Below, in pieces: positions 34,947-45,579 of a stretch of DNA of 64,000 nt. Within the stretch, counting starts at the first letter, position 1. Every line of letters starts with the position of its first letter. Both the position numbers and the translations under genes were made by a program. The DNA lies in NCBI RefSeq assembly GCF_000143415.4, contig NW_003314375.1, positions 1,369 through 65,368 on the forward strand. Reading direction: 5' to 3'. Below the pieces are notes generated by a model, which saw only the letters and a program-made list of their open reading frames with translations, had not been told where the DNA came from and searched no databases. This stretch comes from Selaginella moellendorffii. Taxonomy: Eukaryota; Streptophyta; Lycopodiopsida; Selaginellales; Selaginellaceae.

Positions 34947-36155
34947 CTACCCCGCAACTGGACACGGCTTTACAACCTGCCACGCACCATTTACACACCT
35001 GAGTCTCAGCTTCCTGTATGACCTCGTTGCTTCTTCAATCTTCTTCCTCTTTCTTTCCTGCTGCTGCCGCTGCTGCTGCTGCTGTTGCTGTTGCTGCTGC
35101 TGCTGGGCACTACCACCTCGATCTGATACCCACTTGCCGTTGAGCCGCTTGAGCTTCACAATCCTCGTCCTGGGAACAAAGCCACCTTCCTCCGTGTGCT
35201 TGAGCACCCAAGGATGCGTTTGAATCTGCTGCGTCGTCAAGCGCTTCTTTGGATCCAGGCACAGCATCCCCAGAATCAGCTCTTTGGCCTCCAGCCCGAC
35301 GCCGGACCAGTCGAGCATATCAGCCGGCATGTCGACCCATCTCAGCCTCTCGAGCACGAACTCCGAGTCGAGCCCCGCAAAGGCCGTCAACCCGGACAGC
35401 GCCTCGTAGAGGATGAGCCCCAGTCCCCATATATCCACCGCCTGGTCGAATCTACTGTCCCTCACCACCTCGGGGGCCAAGTACTTGGTTGTTCCAACGA
35501 TGTGATCCAGCTTACCACCGGTGGACGCCACCGAGAGCCCAAAGTCGGCAACCTTGACGTCGTATGGAAAGGAGTCCCTAGAGAGGAGGATGTTTGGAGG
35601 CTTGAGATCCCTGTGGATAATCCCCAGAGCGTGCAATCCCTGCACAACCTTAGCCAAGCCTTTTATGAGAAGCGCAGCCTCCCTCTCACAAAGCCCTCGC
35701 TCTCTCTGGATCCTATCATGCAAACTGCACGCACACAACTCAAGCACAAGATGCCACACGCGATTATCATCTACAATTACCTCCACGAGGCTCACGGCAC
35801 CACCACCTCCTCCTCCACCTGGAATCCCCTTTCCTCCACCACCGCCGCCTCGAAATCTCACGCCGCCGTTGCCTTGGATCAGCTTCATGATCGACACCTC
35901 CTGCCGCACCAGATCGAGCTCGCGGGATTCCTCCACCCTCACGCTCTTGCACGCAAACAGCCGCCCATCGCTCAGCCGCCTCACCTGGAAAACCCTGCCC
36001 TGGCCGCCATCGCCAATCTGGTACTCGATCGCGTACTTACGCGACAGATTGGGGAAGGCCATGTCGTCGATCGACGAGAGCGACGAGGATTCCGTGCGAT
36101 CGCCGTCGCCTCCGCCGCGGTCGCGCTCCGCAGCGCTCCTTTTTCTCACCGCCAT
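34947..36155 (-). CDS. Serine/threonine protein kinase (CAMK-like), intronless
   Basis: ATG 36155 (MAVRKRSAAERD) gives 402 aa in one exon; an upstream in-frame ATG at 36224 is less likely because the added residues look like UTR. Kinase motifs: glycine loop GDGGQGRVF, ATP lysine in FACKSV, catalytic HRDLKPPN, DFG in VADFGLS, APE in YLAPEVV, and the helical lobe ending LDPKKRLTTQQIQTHPWV, typical of CAMK-type kinases. An insert with two glycine runs follows helix C, and the C-terminal tail carries a polyglutamine run encoded by CAG repeats (about 35061-35105). No EF hands are seen. Substrate unknown. Confidence 0.88.
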   Translation of the reverse strand: MAVRKRSAAERDRGGGDGDRTESSSLSSIDDMAFPNLSRKYAIEYQIGDGGQGRVFQVRRLSDGRLFACKSVRVEESRELDLVRQEVSIMKLIQGNGGVRFRGGGGGGKGIPGGGGGGGAVSLVEVIVDDNRVWHLVLELCACSLHDRIQRERGLCEREAALLIKGLAKVVQGLHALGIIHRDLKPPNILLSRDSFPYDVKVADFGLSVASTGGKLDHIVGTTKYLAPEVVRDSRFDQAVDIWGLGLILYEALSGLTAFAGLDSEFVLERLRWVDMPADMLDWSGVGLEAKELILGMLCLDPKKRLTTQQIQTHPWVLKHTEEGGFVPRTRIVKLKRLNGKWVSDRGGSAQQQQQQQQQQQQRQQQERKRKKIEEATRSYRKLRLRCVNGAWQVVKPCPVAG

Positions 36156-36382
36156 AGCCAAAACGACGCGTAACAAATCAAGAAAACCCTGATAGGAAGG
36201 CATCTTTTTGAACTGGATGACCAAAAGGGATGCCGGAATATTCTACCGTGACGGTTGCGCCGGGAATATGCCGGCTAACAATAACGTCTCGTGATTTTCA
36301 AACCAACGACGGGTAGTTTGTTCTTTTGATCATACAAAGATACTCGCAAAGATGAGAAAAATCACAATGTTTGCTATGATCA

Positions 36383-36530
36383 AACACCTGGAAGCCATCG
36401 ATCCTCGCAACAAAGAGTACTCACAAATCTCGATCAAAATCTGGCCAAGGCAACATCAAACTCTGACACAACACCTGGAAGCCATCTCTCATCGCAAAAA
36501 GCGTAGAATTCCTAGATCAAAATCTGGTTT
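36383..36530. repeat. Diverged tandem duplication (about 87-bp period)
   Basis: The phrase ACACCTGGAAGCCATC followed by GATCAAAATCTGG occurs twice, at about 36385-36443 and 36472-36528. It lies in the spacer between the kinase and TraB genes. Confidence 0.6.
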
Positions 36531-36583
36531 TGGCAGTGAAAACCGATCACCTTAAAAACCTTGAGCGATCACGATGTTGTCTT

Positions 36584-37723
36584 CTACAAAGTCACGACTG
36601 TCGTGAAGAGAGAGCCATCGTCTCTCACAGCCTGCAAGTGTTCTTCTTTACCCTGGTACGCATTCCACCGCTCTTCGATCCCGTCCATATGTGCCAGTCC
36701 CACCACAGCGACGATTTTCCCGTCGCAGCACAGCAATCTCTTGGTCATGATCTCGTCTCGCTGATCGACTACCGCATCAACCTGATGGGCTTGTCCACGG
36801 TCAGCATCGCTAGAGAAAGCAATCGTGTGAAAGGAATCACGTACCACTTCCGGGAACTCCAGGCGAAGGTCACGAATCAAGCTCGAAGCAATCTCTCTCG
36901 TGTTCATGGACTCGAGAAAACTCAAGTTTCGGTTTTGTATGGCGTGGAGCATCACCTGGCACTCTTTCATTGTCCAGAGCTTTCTTATGAGCCTGAAAGC
37001 AACAGGCATGGTGAGTGCTCGATTCAGTCTCTCCTTGGTGACCTTCATTTTGGTCTATGTAAGAAAACGAGCTCAAAAAGACGGATTTTTACCTTGCTGT
37101 TCTCATCGATGAGATGAATTTCAGCACCGAGTTTCATAGCTTCAGTGCCTGCTACCTGAAAGGATTAAAAAAAAAAAGAACCATGAGAACAGTGAAAAGT
37201 TCTACCTTAAGAATGCATACCACGAACTCTGATGCTGTTGCTATCCCGGCGTCCCTCACACCTTGATAGTAGAAGTGAAGCACGACGTGCAGTAGCCTCT
37301 CTCCAAAAGTTCCAGGACAGTCGAGAAACTCTCGAATCACTCCACGCCTCGGCCCATCATCTCCTCCATCTGGTTCCAACAAGCAATCCATTCGAGAAGG
37401 ACATAACTCCACCTGTGTCGCAGCAACAATGTAGCCTAGCTCGATCGTGAATCACGTACTCACCGCGACGACATTGGGCCTCACCGATCGAATAAGCTAG
37501 GGATTTGGAGCAAAATCCCGTGTCAATCGCGTAGCATAGAAATCGCGGAGATTACCTGTTGGACTTTATCAGCGCTGCGCTGCGAGATGTGCATCGTGCC
37601 TATCAGATGGACCTCCGCGCCATTGGCCGCATTGTAGAGGCGAGCGACGTTGTCGGCGGCAGCGAAGCTCTCCCGAGAGAATCGGAGCCCTCTCTTCAAG
37701 AGCGCCAAGCTCCTCATTTGCAA
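36584..37723 (-). CDS. TraB-domain protein
   Basis: Exons: 37723-37556, 37496-37464, 37412-37221, 37155-37093 and 37054-36584, giving 308 aa. The N-terminus holds VHLIGTMHISQRSADKV (the TraB strand with GT.H), then VRPNVVAVELCPSR across the next junction, then SEFVVAGTEAMKLGAEIHLIDE, and a late KIVAVVGLAHMDGIEERW, matching the conserved GT.HvS, P..v..Elc..R and VvG..H..Gi blocks of the TraB/PrgY family. Plant TraB proteins have been placed at mitochondria or ER contacts; the short N-terminus (RSLALLKRGLRFSRESF) looks like a possible mitochondrial presequence. A 33-nt exon 2 is notable. The upstream macro-domain gene ends only 85 bp before this ATG. Confidence 0.85.
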
Positions 37724-37807
37724 AATCGATAAACCCTAAGAAGCTAATGCTTTAAAGTGGGCATCTATTCCGAATGTTCTTGTCTCATTGCTGGAAAAAC
37801 CTTCCTT

Positions 37808-39377
37808 CTAGAGATATGGAATTGGCGACTGCTGTTCTTGAGGCGGCGGTGGCATTGGGATCGTCTTCCTCTCCTTGATCGCTTCCAGGACTTTGTTTGC
37901 CTCGTCGATGAACGCATCATACCCCTCGATGTTCCTTATCACGATGTCAATCTGATGGAGAAGAGAAGATCAGTGTCGCAAGGGTGCCAAAGTTTGAGCA
38001 AGTTCTTACTTGTGTGAAACCCTGGCAGCCGTTTTTCAATGCCTTCAACGCTACTTCAGCTCCCTCCGAGTAAGGATACCTGCGTAGCTCCACATTCGCA
38101 AAGAGAAACGAATTAAAAGAGTGATTTTTACCCGTAGATTCGGCACGAGAGGGGAGGGAACACGATGTGCTTGATGCCTTCCGTCGCAGCAAGAGCCAAC
38201 GCCGAGCTGAAACATCAAACGATGCGAGTGAGGTGGAACTCTCCGGCTCAAACCAAATAGAAACTTACGCGTAAGTTTTCTCTAAGTCGGCATCCGACTC
38301 CCTCCCTTCATAGACAGGACCTACGGCATGGATGACTCGCGAAACAGGAAGATTGAAAGCTCTGCACAAGAAACACGAAAGAGAACAATGAGAAAAAAAT
38401 ATAACTTGCGGCAAATGAAATACTTTGTGCTGACTGCTTGCCCAACTTCACACTTAACGCCATGAGGAGCGACGTCTGGAAGCCTTTGGCAGGCAGACAA
38501 GAGCCTCGGCCCAGCAACCTTGTGAATAACTAGAAAAGAAAAGAGAGCAAAGCAGTCAGCTTGAATCCAACATGTTTTCCAAGCAAAGCAGCATACCTCC
38601 ATCAACAGCAGCTCCAGCATTCACTTTCTTGTTCGCAGGAGCCACCTGAGAATGCAAAAGAGAAAACCAAAATCATCCACCAAAAGAAGAGGAGGCAACA
38701 CTTACAATGGCATCAGTAGCACCGTCGACTCGCCACTTGGTAATGTCTCCAAAGTAGATCGTCATGGAGCACGTATCCGAGAGCTTGAACTGTTCTCGCT
38801 GCATGAGCTCCGTCGGTGGCGGCGGAGGATTCAGCCACTCGATCACCCTCGAGTTCGTCGGCCTCTCGGGGTGGTATGGTCGCGGTGGTGGCTCCGGCTT
38901 CGCATAGGGGGACCTGTAAGTCGATTTGATCGGCTTTCCATCTTTATCCGTAGGCTCGGGAAGATCGAGTTCGGGAATTCCCAGAGCCGAGAGACCTTTG
39001 TTCTCAGGAACTGGAGGTGGCGGCTCGGCGTTCGTAGACTTTGGTGGCAGCTTGTCTGGATTGAGAGTCCTCGGTGGTGGCGGCGGTGGTTTAACCGGCG
39101 GCGGCGGACCATAGTAAGGCACTGGAGGTGGCGGCGGCGTGTAGTACTCCTCCACTGGAAGCTTGTACTCGTTTGGCTGGCCTTGTCTTGGAATTCTAGG
39201 AGGAAATGGGTCAGAAGGATAGACGGAACGAATCACTATCCTTGACGAAGATGGCCTGGTGTGTAGAGGCGGGGACGAAATTCCATGCTTGCTGCTGGCT
39301 TCGCCATGGAAGCTGGAAGAGAATGCCGGTAGAGGAGCAGCGAGCCGGATTGCTCCGACCTGTATGGCTTGCGCCAT
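37808..39377 (-). CDS. Macro-domain protein with proline-rich N-terminus
   Basis: Seven exons (39377-38706, 38645-38597, 38529-38424, 38361-38269, 38206-38132, 38079-38010, 37951-37808) encode 402 aa. Residues 1-60 look like a plastid or mitochondrial transit region. Residues about 75-190 are proline-rich, with PPPPP runs. The macro domain follows: DATDAIV-like start, VAPANKKVNAG, VIHKVAGPRL, SRVIHAVGPVY, LSCRIYGYPY. These loops bind ADP-ribose or O-acetyl-ADP-ribose in macro proteins. Exons 2, 3, 5 and 6 have the same length as those of the divergent paralogue at 39942. The final exon ends in a PPPPQ tail. Confidence 0.9.
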
Positions 39378-39941
39378 TCCTGGAAGAAAGAGATGTCAAA
39401 TCCCAGCAAACGAGAGAAGAGAGTCACAGAACTAGGGAAAGCAAGAGAAATGCGAGCGATAGCGCGGATTCTACACAAAGAACACGATGAATCCCACACA
39501 AGAGCTACTGGCGAAGCTAGAAACCACGCATTGTCACACAGAACTAGGGAAAGCAAGAGAAGTACGAGCGATACCACGGATTCTAAATAAACAACGCGAT
39601 GAAATTCCACGAAAGAGCTACTGGCGATGCTAGAAACCATAATCGCGAGCCATACCTCAAGAACGCGCTCGCTTGCTCGCACCCTGGCGCCAGGGAAGAG
39701 CCCTTCCAGGGTTTAAACACCTAGCCGGGAGATCGCGCGCATCGCGACCGTCTAGAGATTATGCCCGTAAGATATTTTCCAGAGGGATAAGAGATGAGCG
39801 GCCACGATTAGAGAACCGCTGATAAACCCTAGAGGAGGCGCTGAGGCGCAGGTAAAGCTTTCATCGATTCTTCGTTCGATCAGCGATTTCTAGCTCGAAA
39901 TTTCTAGGTCTTATCGATCGATCGACCAGGTGGTAGCGCCA
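39378..39941. promoter_or_regulatory. Shared divergent promoter region of two macro-domain genes
   Basis: About 564 bp separate the two ATGs. The region contains a tandem duplication of about 112 bp (39424-39536 and 39537-39648, both beginning CACAGAACTAGGGAAAGCAAGAGAA). No clear TATA box was found on either side. Part of each end is presumably 5' UTR. Co-regulation is inferred from the arrangement only. Confidence 0.5.
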
Positions 39942-41422
39942 ATGCAGGGGATTAGCAAGCTCAGGGTCGCGCCGCTGTCCGGTCTCCGGCTCGGGAGCTC
40001 TGGTTTCCTTGGAAGCGCGCGCGCATTCCAGACGAGCTCCACGGCCTTGTTTCGGCACGATGCGAGCCCCGGATTTGGAGCTGGGGTCGTCCGGGCGGCA
40101 ATGCGGCCGGATGGATTGCCTCACAAGCGCCCACACTTTGATAACTGGCAGAGGTCTCCTCCGGTGAGCACTGAGCCCCCAAAGCCGCCAGAGCCTCTCA
40201 CGGGTGGAGTCAAGTACAAGCTTAGCGACCATTGCACGCTCGTTATGTGGAAGGGAGATATAGTCATCTGGCACGTCGATGGACAAACTGATGCTATTGT
40301 AAGTTCTCTCCAATTTTTTTCCTCTTCGTTTCGAATTTTTTTTTTTTTTTTCTAGCTTTATGATTGTTCTTTATTTTCCTAGTTCTTGGTTTTTCGTTTG
40401 ATCCTTAGTTCGTTCTTTGCTATTCGTTTCGTTCTTTTCTCTAGCTTTGGGTCTGATGGTTTTTCTTCTTTTTTTCTGGTTTTTGGTTTTGGTTTCGATC
40501 TTTCGTCTATGCTCGAGTGGTTAATTTTGTTCGTTTTTTCCTGGTTATGGTTTTTCCTTTTGATCCTATTCTCCTTTCGCGTGGTTTTTCGCATTGTTTT
40601 TGTTCTTCTCTGGTTCTTACATGAAATGGAACTTACGAATTGTGTGCTTAGGTTGCTCCAGCAAACAAGAAAGTGAATGCTGGCCTGGGGATCAATGGAG
40701 GTGAGAGAAACCATACACTCTTTTTTCGCGATCTAAAAACTCGGTTTTGATTTTCGTCCCTGTGTTGCAGCAATTCATAGAGCTGCTGGCCCGAGGCTCG
40801 CTGATGCCGGTGCAAAGCTGCCGGATATGGCACCTCAAGGAGTGAAATGCGTTATCGGGGCAGCGGTCGTCACTAGGTATCGTAGAAACCCGAGCTCTCA
40901 ACGCTGACTTCCACTTCCCAGGGCTTTCAACCTCAAGGTTTCTCGAGTCATCCACGCTGTGGCTCCAGTCTATCAGGAGAGAGACGATGCTTCACCCCGG
41001 GATCTCAACAGCGCATACAGGTGGGACACATTTTCTAGTTTTCCAGCCTTGTAAGTAACACTTTTCTGGTGAAAACAAACAGGAGTGCTTTGGAGCTCGC
41101 CAACCGCGAAGGCGTGAAATACATTTGCTTTGCTGCGATGTCTTGCGGCCTCTACGGGTATGACTCACTTCCAAACAATCGATTTCACTCACTCGCGAGA
41201 TGATCAATCAGATATCCTTACGACGAAGCAGCTGAGATCGCCTTGACGCAATGCTTGCGGAATCACGGAGACATCCGGGAGGTAAAAAATTGGTTTTCTT
41301 TTTCATTCGTTTCTTCGTCAAAAACCATTGTTTTGCTTGAATCACAGGTCCATTTTGTATTGAAAGAACAGGACTACTACGATACATGGCTCGACGAAGC
41401 GAAGCGTATTTTCAAGTGCTGA
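39942..41422 (+). CDS. Macro-domain protein, divergent paralogue
   Basis: Seven exons (39942-40298, 40652-40700, 40771-40876, 40922-41020, 41083-41157, 41212-41281, 41348-41422) encode 276 aa. The first about 60 residues are Arg/Ser/Ala-rich and look like an organelle transit peptide (GISKLRVAPLSGLRLG). The macro domain has VAPANKKVNAGLGINGAIH, AAGPRLAD, SRVIHAVAPVY and SCGLYGYPY, the ADP-ribose-binding loops. It lacks the proline-rich insert and tail of its neighbour. ATG 39942 was chosen; an in-frame GTG lies 12 bases upstream. The first intron (353 bp, T-rich) is much longer than the others. Confidence 0.9.
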
Positions 41423-41583
41423 AAGAGCTCTTCGTTCGTTCTCTTCGTTTTTCTAATAGAAAATTTCGTACCACGAAGGTCGTCCTTTCGAAAGGGACAT
41501 TCCAATGCTTTGCGGATATTCCCGGCATAATTCGTTCTCTAGGGTTTGTCAAAAGCAGAGCAGAGGAGGGGAGAGCTCCGGGG

Positions 41584-43666
41584 ATGGCTTCCACGGAAGG
41601 TCTGGTGCCAATCACCCGGGATTTCCTATCCAGATTCTACGATCGCTACCCGTTTGAGGCGCTCGCGCCGGGGATCGCCGCGGCGGATTCGCAGCTCCGC
41701 GAGGAGAATGAGCGGATGAGCAAGCATTGCGCGGAGGAATCAGGTCAGTCTCCTGGAATTGCCCCTGTTCGTTTAGGCGCATCGGCATTCTGGCAGGGAA
41801 CGATCTCATCCTTGACTTGTCGTTCGATTCGCCTCACAAGATCGACGAGAACTTGTGGAAGAACCGGGAGCAAGTGGAGGAGATTTTGTATTTGCTGGAG
41901 AAGAGGCACTGGCCTTCTACTGTAAGTTTTTCCTTTCTTCTCTGTGGAATTGTATGACTTCTTTGCTTCTTCTTTCCTTTTCTTCCAGCTAAATGGACCA
42001 CAAATGCCTGACAAGCTTTACAAGCTAGCTCTGGAGCTACAGGGCCTGCTCAAGTTCATTGAAGACTACCAGTCTTTCAGCTCTGAAAAGATCTTCAGCA
42101 TGAGTACGCTTAGCGTTTTTCTGTGAAGTACTTCATCTCTTTTTCCATCTTTGTGGACAGTTCTTACGTACATGCCTCAAGATTTTCGAGCGTCTCTAAT
42201 CAAGCAGCAACGCGACCGCTCCGAGAAGAAGCGGCAAGCCGAGGTAGAAACGCTCTTAAATGGTGGTGGTAGCATTCAGGAAAAATATAATCTACTGTGG
42301 AAACAACAAATGGAAAGGTAGAGGGTGGGGCATTTTCTACTGCTTTAACCGGACTGTCTGGACACTATGTAGACGCAAGCAATTGGTGATGCTGGGATCT
42401 GCTTCAGGTGTGTACAAGACGCTGATAAGATTTCTCGTCGGTGTGCCTCAGGTCTGTTTTGTACATTGGTCCGGCCCTTGTGTAAGTATGAGCTAGTCCT
42501 TTTTTCTTGCAGGTCCTTCTGGACTTCGTGCAACAAATAAATGATCACAACGGGTAAGACAGCATCGAGTCGTCTCTAAATCGTGAATCTGTGCTTGTTT
42601 TCGTGTGTGAAGCCCCATGGAGGAGCAACGGGAGCGGTACGGGCCACCACTTTATCAGCTTACTCAACTCGGTTTGCACATACGAATCTTTCTGACTTTG
42701 TGGTGGAAGACATTTAATCGTGACACGACGTAAGCAAGCAAGCAAGCAAGCAAGCAGTTTTTCCTGTTACTGACTTTGGTTTTCTGAGCTTGAATGCAGG
42801 GCTCAAGACAGCCGCTTGGACTTGCTAGAGGAGTCCGTGAAGCTTTATTCGTCGGAACTCAAGCGTTTTCTGACATTTTTGAGGTATGAAGTCTTTGATT
42901 CTGTCCAAAAGCTCTCGTCATTTATCAGGGAAGTTTTCGAGCATTCCCCGTTTCTTATATCGGCGGAAGAAGCAGGAACAAATGGGGGAAAGTAAGCTAG
43001 CTGGCTTTGTTTGGATGATCCTGGATAAAATTACTTTTATGCAGGACCATGGTCAATGATTTTAAGGAAACCGTGATCTCCACAGGGAAAACTCACGAGG
43101 TGAATCAATTTTTCGTGGTCTTCAGGCATCTCACAGCTCTGTTCTTCCAGGTTCTCTTGCCCGTCGACAGCGAGGGATCATACGTTGCGTGGGAGTTTAA
43201 ACTGACATCCGGGAAGGTTTGCTCGTCACTCCTGTTCTCGCAGACGGCTTACAAGGCTTGAAATCTCTACAGGACGTTGGCTTTAGCGTCGAATACATTA
43301 GCTCGAACGGCGCAAAGATGGTACGTTTGATGATTTCACAATACTTTCGTGATAGCTTTCTCCCCGCTGCAGCAAATGCTACCATATCAACGATATGACT
43401 CGCACCAGGTCCGTGATAAATAACTCGTTCATTCGACAAGTTTTAAGCTTGCTTCTCGTTCCAGGGGAACTTCTACTCGCCGGGCGTCGGATCTTACAAA
43501 CTAGTCTGGGACAACTCCTACTCCACATTCTACAGAAAGGTAAGGCCGCCTAGATCACGCTAGCGTTTCTATTGACGAGCGTGATACACACTTGCAGACC
43601 GTGCGGTACAAGGTGGACGCCATCCCTCCCGTCGCGGACGCGCAGAAGCTCGAAGACCAAAATTGA
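41584..43666 (+). CDS. GOLD-domain (p24-like) protein, 15 exons
   Basis: Exons 41584-41743, 41797-41921, 41989-42103, 42161-42317, 42373-42451, 42513-42553, 42613-42729, 42800-42883, 42929-42991, 43045-43099, 43151-43216, 43273-43320, 43373-43408, 43465-43539 and 43598-43666 give 429 aa. The N-terminal two thirds are helical (PHKIDENLWKNREQVEEILY, KLYKLALELQGLLKFIEDY). The C-terminal GOLD domain reads HEVLLPVDSEG, YVAWEFKLTSGKDVGFSVEY and YKLVWDNSYSTFYRKTVRYKV. GOLD domains mediate protein binding in Golgi and secretory traffic. No SEC14 or signal peptide is visible, so it is not a patellin or a true p24. Several introns are under 60 bp. One contains an (AAGC)n run (42732-42756). The 45-bp intron after exon 8 keeps frame if retained, so alternative splicing is possible. 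Confidence 0.82.
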
Positions 43667-43770
43667 AAAAGGGTATATTCTTCAGATATCTATCTCGGAT
43701 ATTCTACAGAATATTCTTTGGATGGGCTTAGGGCTAGTTTAGTCTAATTGTGGTACTGTCAAGCTTAATT

Positions 43771-43795
43771 ATTCTATAGGATATTCCTATAGAAT
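43771..43795. repeat. Perfect 11-bp inverted repeat downstream of the GOLD gene
   Basis: ATTCTATAGGA and TCCTATAGAAT flank a 3-base loop, about 105 bp after the stop. A related broken palindrome lies at about 43700-43722. It could be a 3' UTR hairpin or a decayed element end. Confidence 0.6.
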
Positions 43796-44169
43796 AAGTT
43801 TTGGTGGGAATTCTTAAGTTTAGTTTAGTTTAACTGAGTCACGCTTAATGAGACAAGCTTGGAAAGAGAGATTCGCCTTTGTTGGTATATATGGTATGCG
43901 CGTCTGCTGTTGAAACTACACGAGGAATATCGCTTGGGTGGCTGGTGAGCAATCAAACAATTTCTCTCTTGTACCTTTGCGCGCTGGGATCGATTGAGAA
44001 TCGCTGGCCCCCATGGTGGATGGGCCCCCGCTGCGCTTTGTTCGTCCACCCTGAATCCAAGGCTCATTAAAAAGCTTTCCCAAAGTGCGTAGCGAGGAAA
44101 GCTCTCTTTTCTCTCTGTAGCGGGACATGACAAGGTCGTGGTCACTGGTGTGGCTTTCGTGGGTGGGCG

Positions 44170-44804
44170 ATGGACCATCGCAAACCAACCGGCCGCCTCA
44201 CGCGCTCTCTCATTGACCGGGCACAGCCTTTCCTCACGGCTTACAACGGGATCTTCATAAGCTCCACTTTTCCGGCGGGGGTGACATCCCCCAGGCGCTC
44301 GTGAAGCACAAGGTGGCGGACGAGATCAGGTTCCGCTCAACCGACGTGCTGAGTAATGGCGGAGTGAACGTCGGTGGGCACTTTCCGGCCCGACATCCAG
44401 TCCCAGCTGGTGGCATTCCTCGATCAGAACCAGTGCCCCTTCACCATCAACCTCTACCCCTTCCTCAGCCTGCAGCAGGATGCAAACTTCCCCCGAGAGT
44501 TCGCCTTCTTCGCCGTGCCACCGACAGTCGACGGCGCTCTTTCCTACACCTTCGACGTCTTCGACGCGTCGTATGCGGTGGCGACGGAAATGCGTCGCAT
44601 GCCTTCAACAGCTACTACCAGCTCAAGAGCCAGGTCGGGAACAGCTGCTACTTCGATGGCCTCGGCAAAGTCACGGACGTGGATCCGTCGCAAGGGGATT
44701 GCAAGTTTAAGATTGGGATTGTGACGGCCTCGTCTCCTCCTGGATTGTCGGCGGCAATGTCATTGTTGGCCGCCTCCTTGGCGTTTCTCTTCTTGCTTTT
44801 CTAA
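44170..44804 (+). pseudogene. GH17-X8 beta-1,3-glucanase pseudogene (GPI type)
   Basis: Three separately framed pieces belong to one family: an early [10 protein letters not shown] and [12 protein letters not shown]-like stretch, then [27 protein letters not shown]...FPREFAFF (44392-44510), then an X8/CBM43 region [20 protein letters not shown] and DPSQGDCKF (44600-44705), ending in a hydrophobic GPI-signal-like tail. The part carrying the GH17 catalytic glutamates is missing and the frame shifts, so no active enzyme is possible. 43870-44170 shows nothing clear. Confidence 0.75.
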
Positions 44805-44815
44805 GTAGGCCTCCA

Positions 44816-44892
44816 AGCTGGAACGTTCCATACCAATTGGACTACCGGTAGCGATCGCTACTGGTAGTCTAATTGGTATGGAACGTCCAGCT
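44816..44892. repeat. Near-perfect 77-bp palindrome
   Basis: Arms of about 37 bases meet at the self-complementary centre GCGATCGC (44851-44858). Only about two mismatches and one extra base separate the arms. It lies between the glucanase pseudogene and the kinase-like gene, about 100 bp before the latter's ATG. Confidence 0.9.
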
Positions 44893-44991
44893 ATCACAGC
44901 CTCGCAACAGTTCGCTGCTCGTTGGGAAATCCAGGGAGCTGGTGCGCTGGTGCGCGTATGTCAATATAAAGGTTTTGCAAAGTCTTAGGGC

Positions 44992-45427
44992 ATGGCGGAG
45001 ATGGAGGGGGACGAGTCATTTTTGAACGCGCTGTGGGAGAAGGCACGAATCCATTCGGAGTTTGTGGAAATGCCTGTGCATCTGGTAGCTAGGTACTTCA
45101 TTCCTCCGACTCCACAGGACAAAGCGGCCACACTTCGCTCCTTCCTGAAACAACTTGAAGGTAAGAAACGGCTTCCGAGCAATACATTTGTCACTGGTGC
45201 CAAAGATCGTTTTTTCAGGTAAAGAACGGGTTCCGAGCAATACATATGTCACTAGTGCTAAGGATCCTACCAGTAAGAGACAGAGCGCAATCAGCAGGTA
45301 TAAACCGGTTTGTGTGCAGCCGGAGACAATGCTAGGCCAGGCCGACCCGATTCTAGTTGCCCTTCGGTGGCTGTACTTGCTAGTCGAAGGAGATAAAGTG
45401 CAGCTCACTCATACAACGGACAGCTAG
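44992..45427 (+). CDS. Small two-exon ORF before the kinase-like gene
   Basis: ATG 44992 (MAEMEGDESFLNALWEKA) starts exon 1 (44992-45160). After a 58-bp intron (45161-45218) the frame continues in exon 2 to a TAG at 45425-45427. The intron is a diverged duplicate of the start of exon 2. The residues are not recognised; the region could be the N-terminal part of the kinase-like protein that follows in the same orientation, split from it by a stop. Confidence 0.5.
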
Positions 45428-45579
45428 ACTTCGGAAGATTAAGGTGGCGGAAGCGGCTTACTACCCTGCTATTCTGTGCTTCCTGGAAGCGGCATCTTTT
45501 GGGCAGGAGGGTTTGCACTTTGGAGGAGGGAGACAGGGAAAGGTAAAAGTCGGATCTTCAGGGTTTCGTGAGCACCGAG

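Noticed and set aside
35196-36173. Long plus-strand frame over the kinase gene
   Set aside because: It is antisense to a kinase with all catalytic motifs; the frame is open only because of GC bias.
40300-40651. T-rich minus and plus frames in the first intron of the macro gene
   Set aside because: They are low-complexity products of a polypyrimidine-rich intron.
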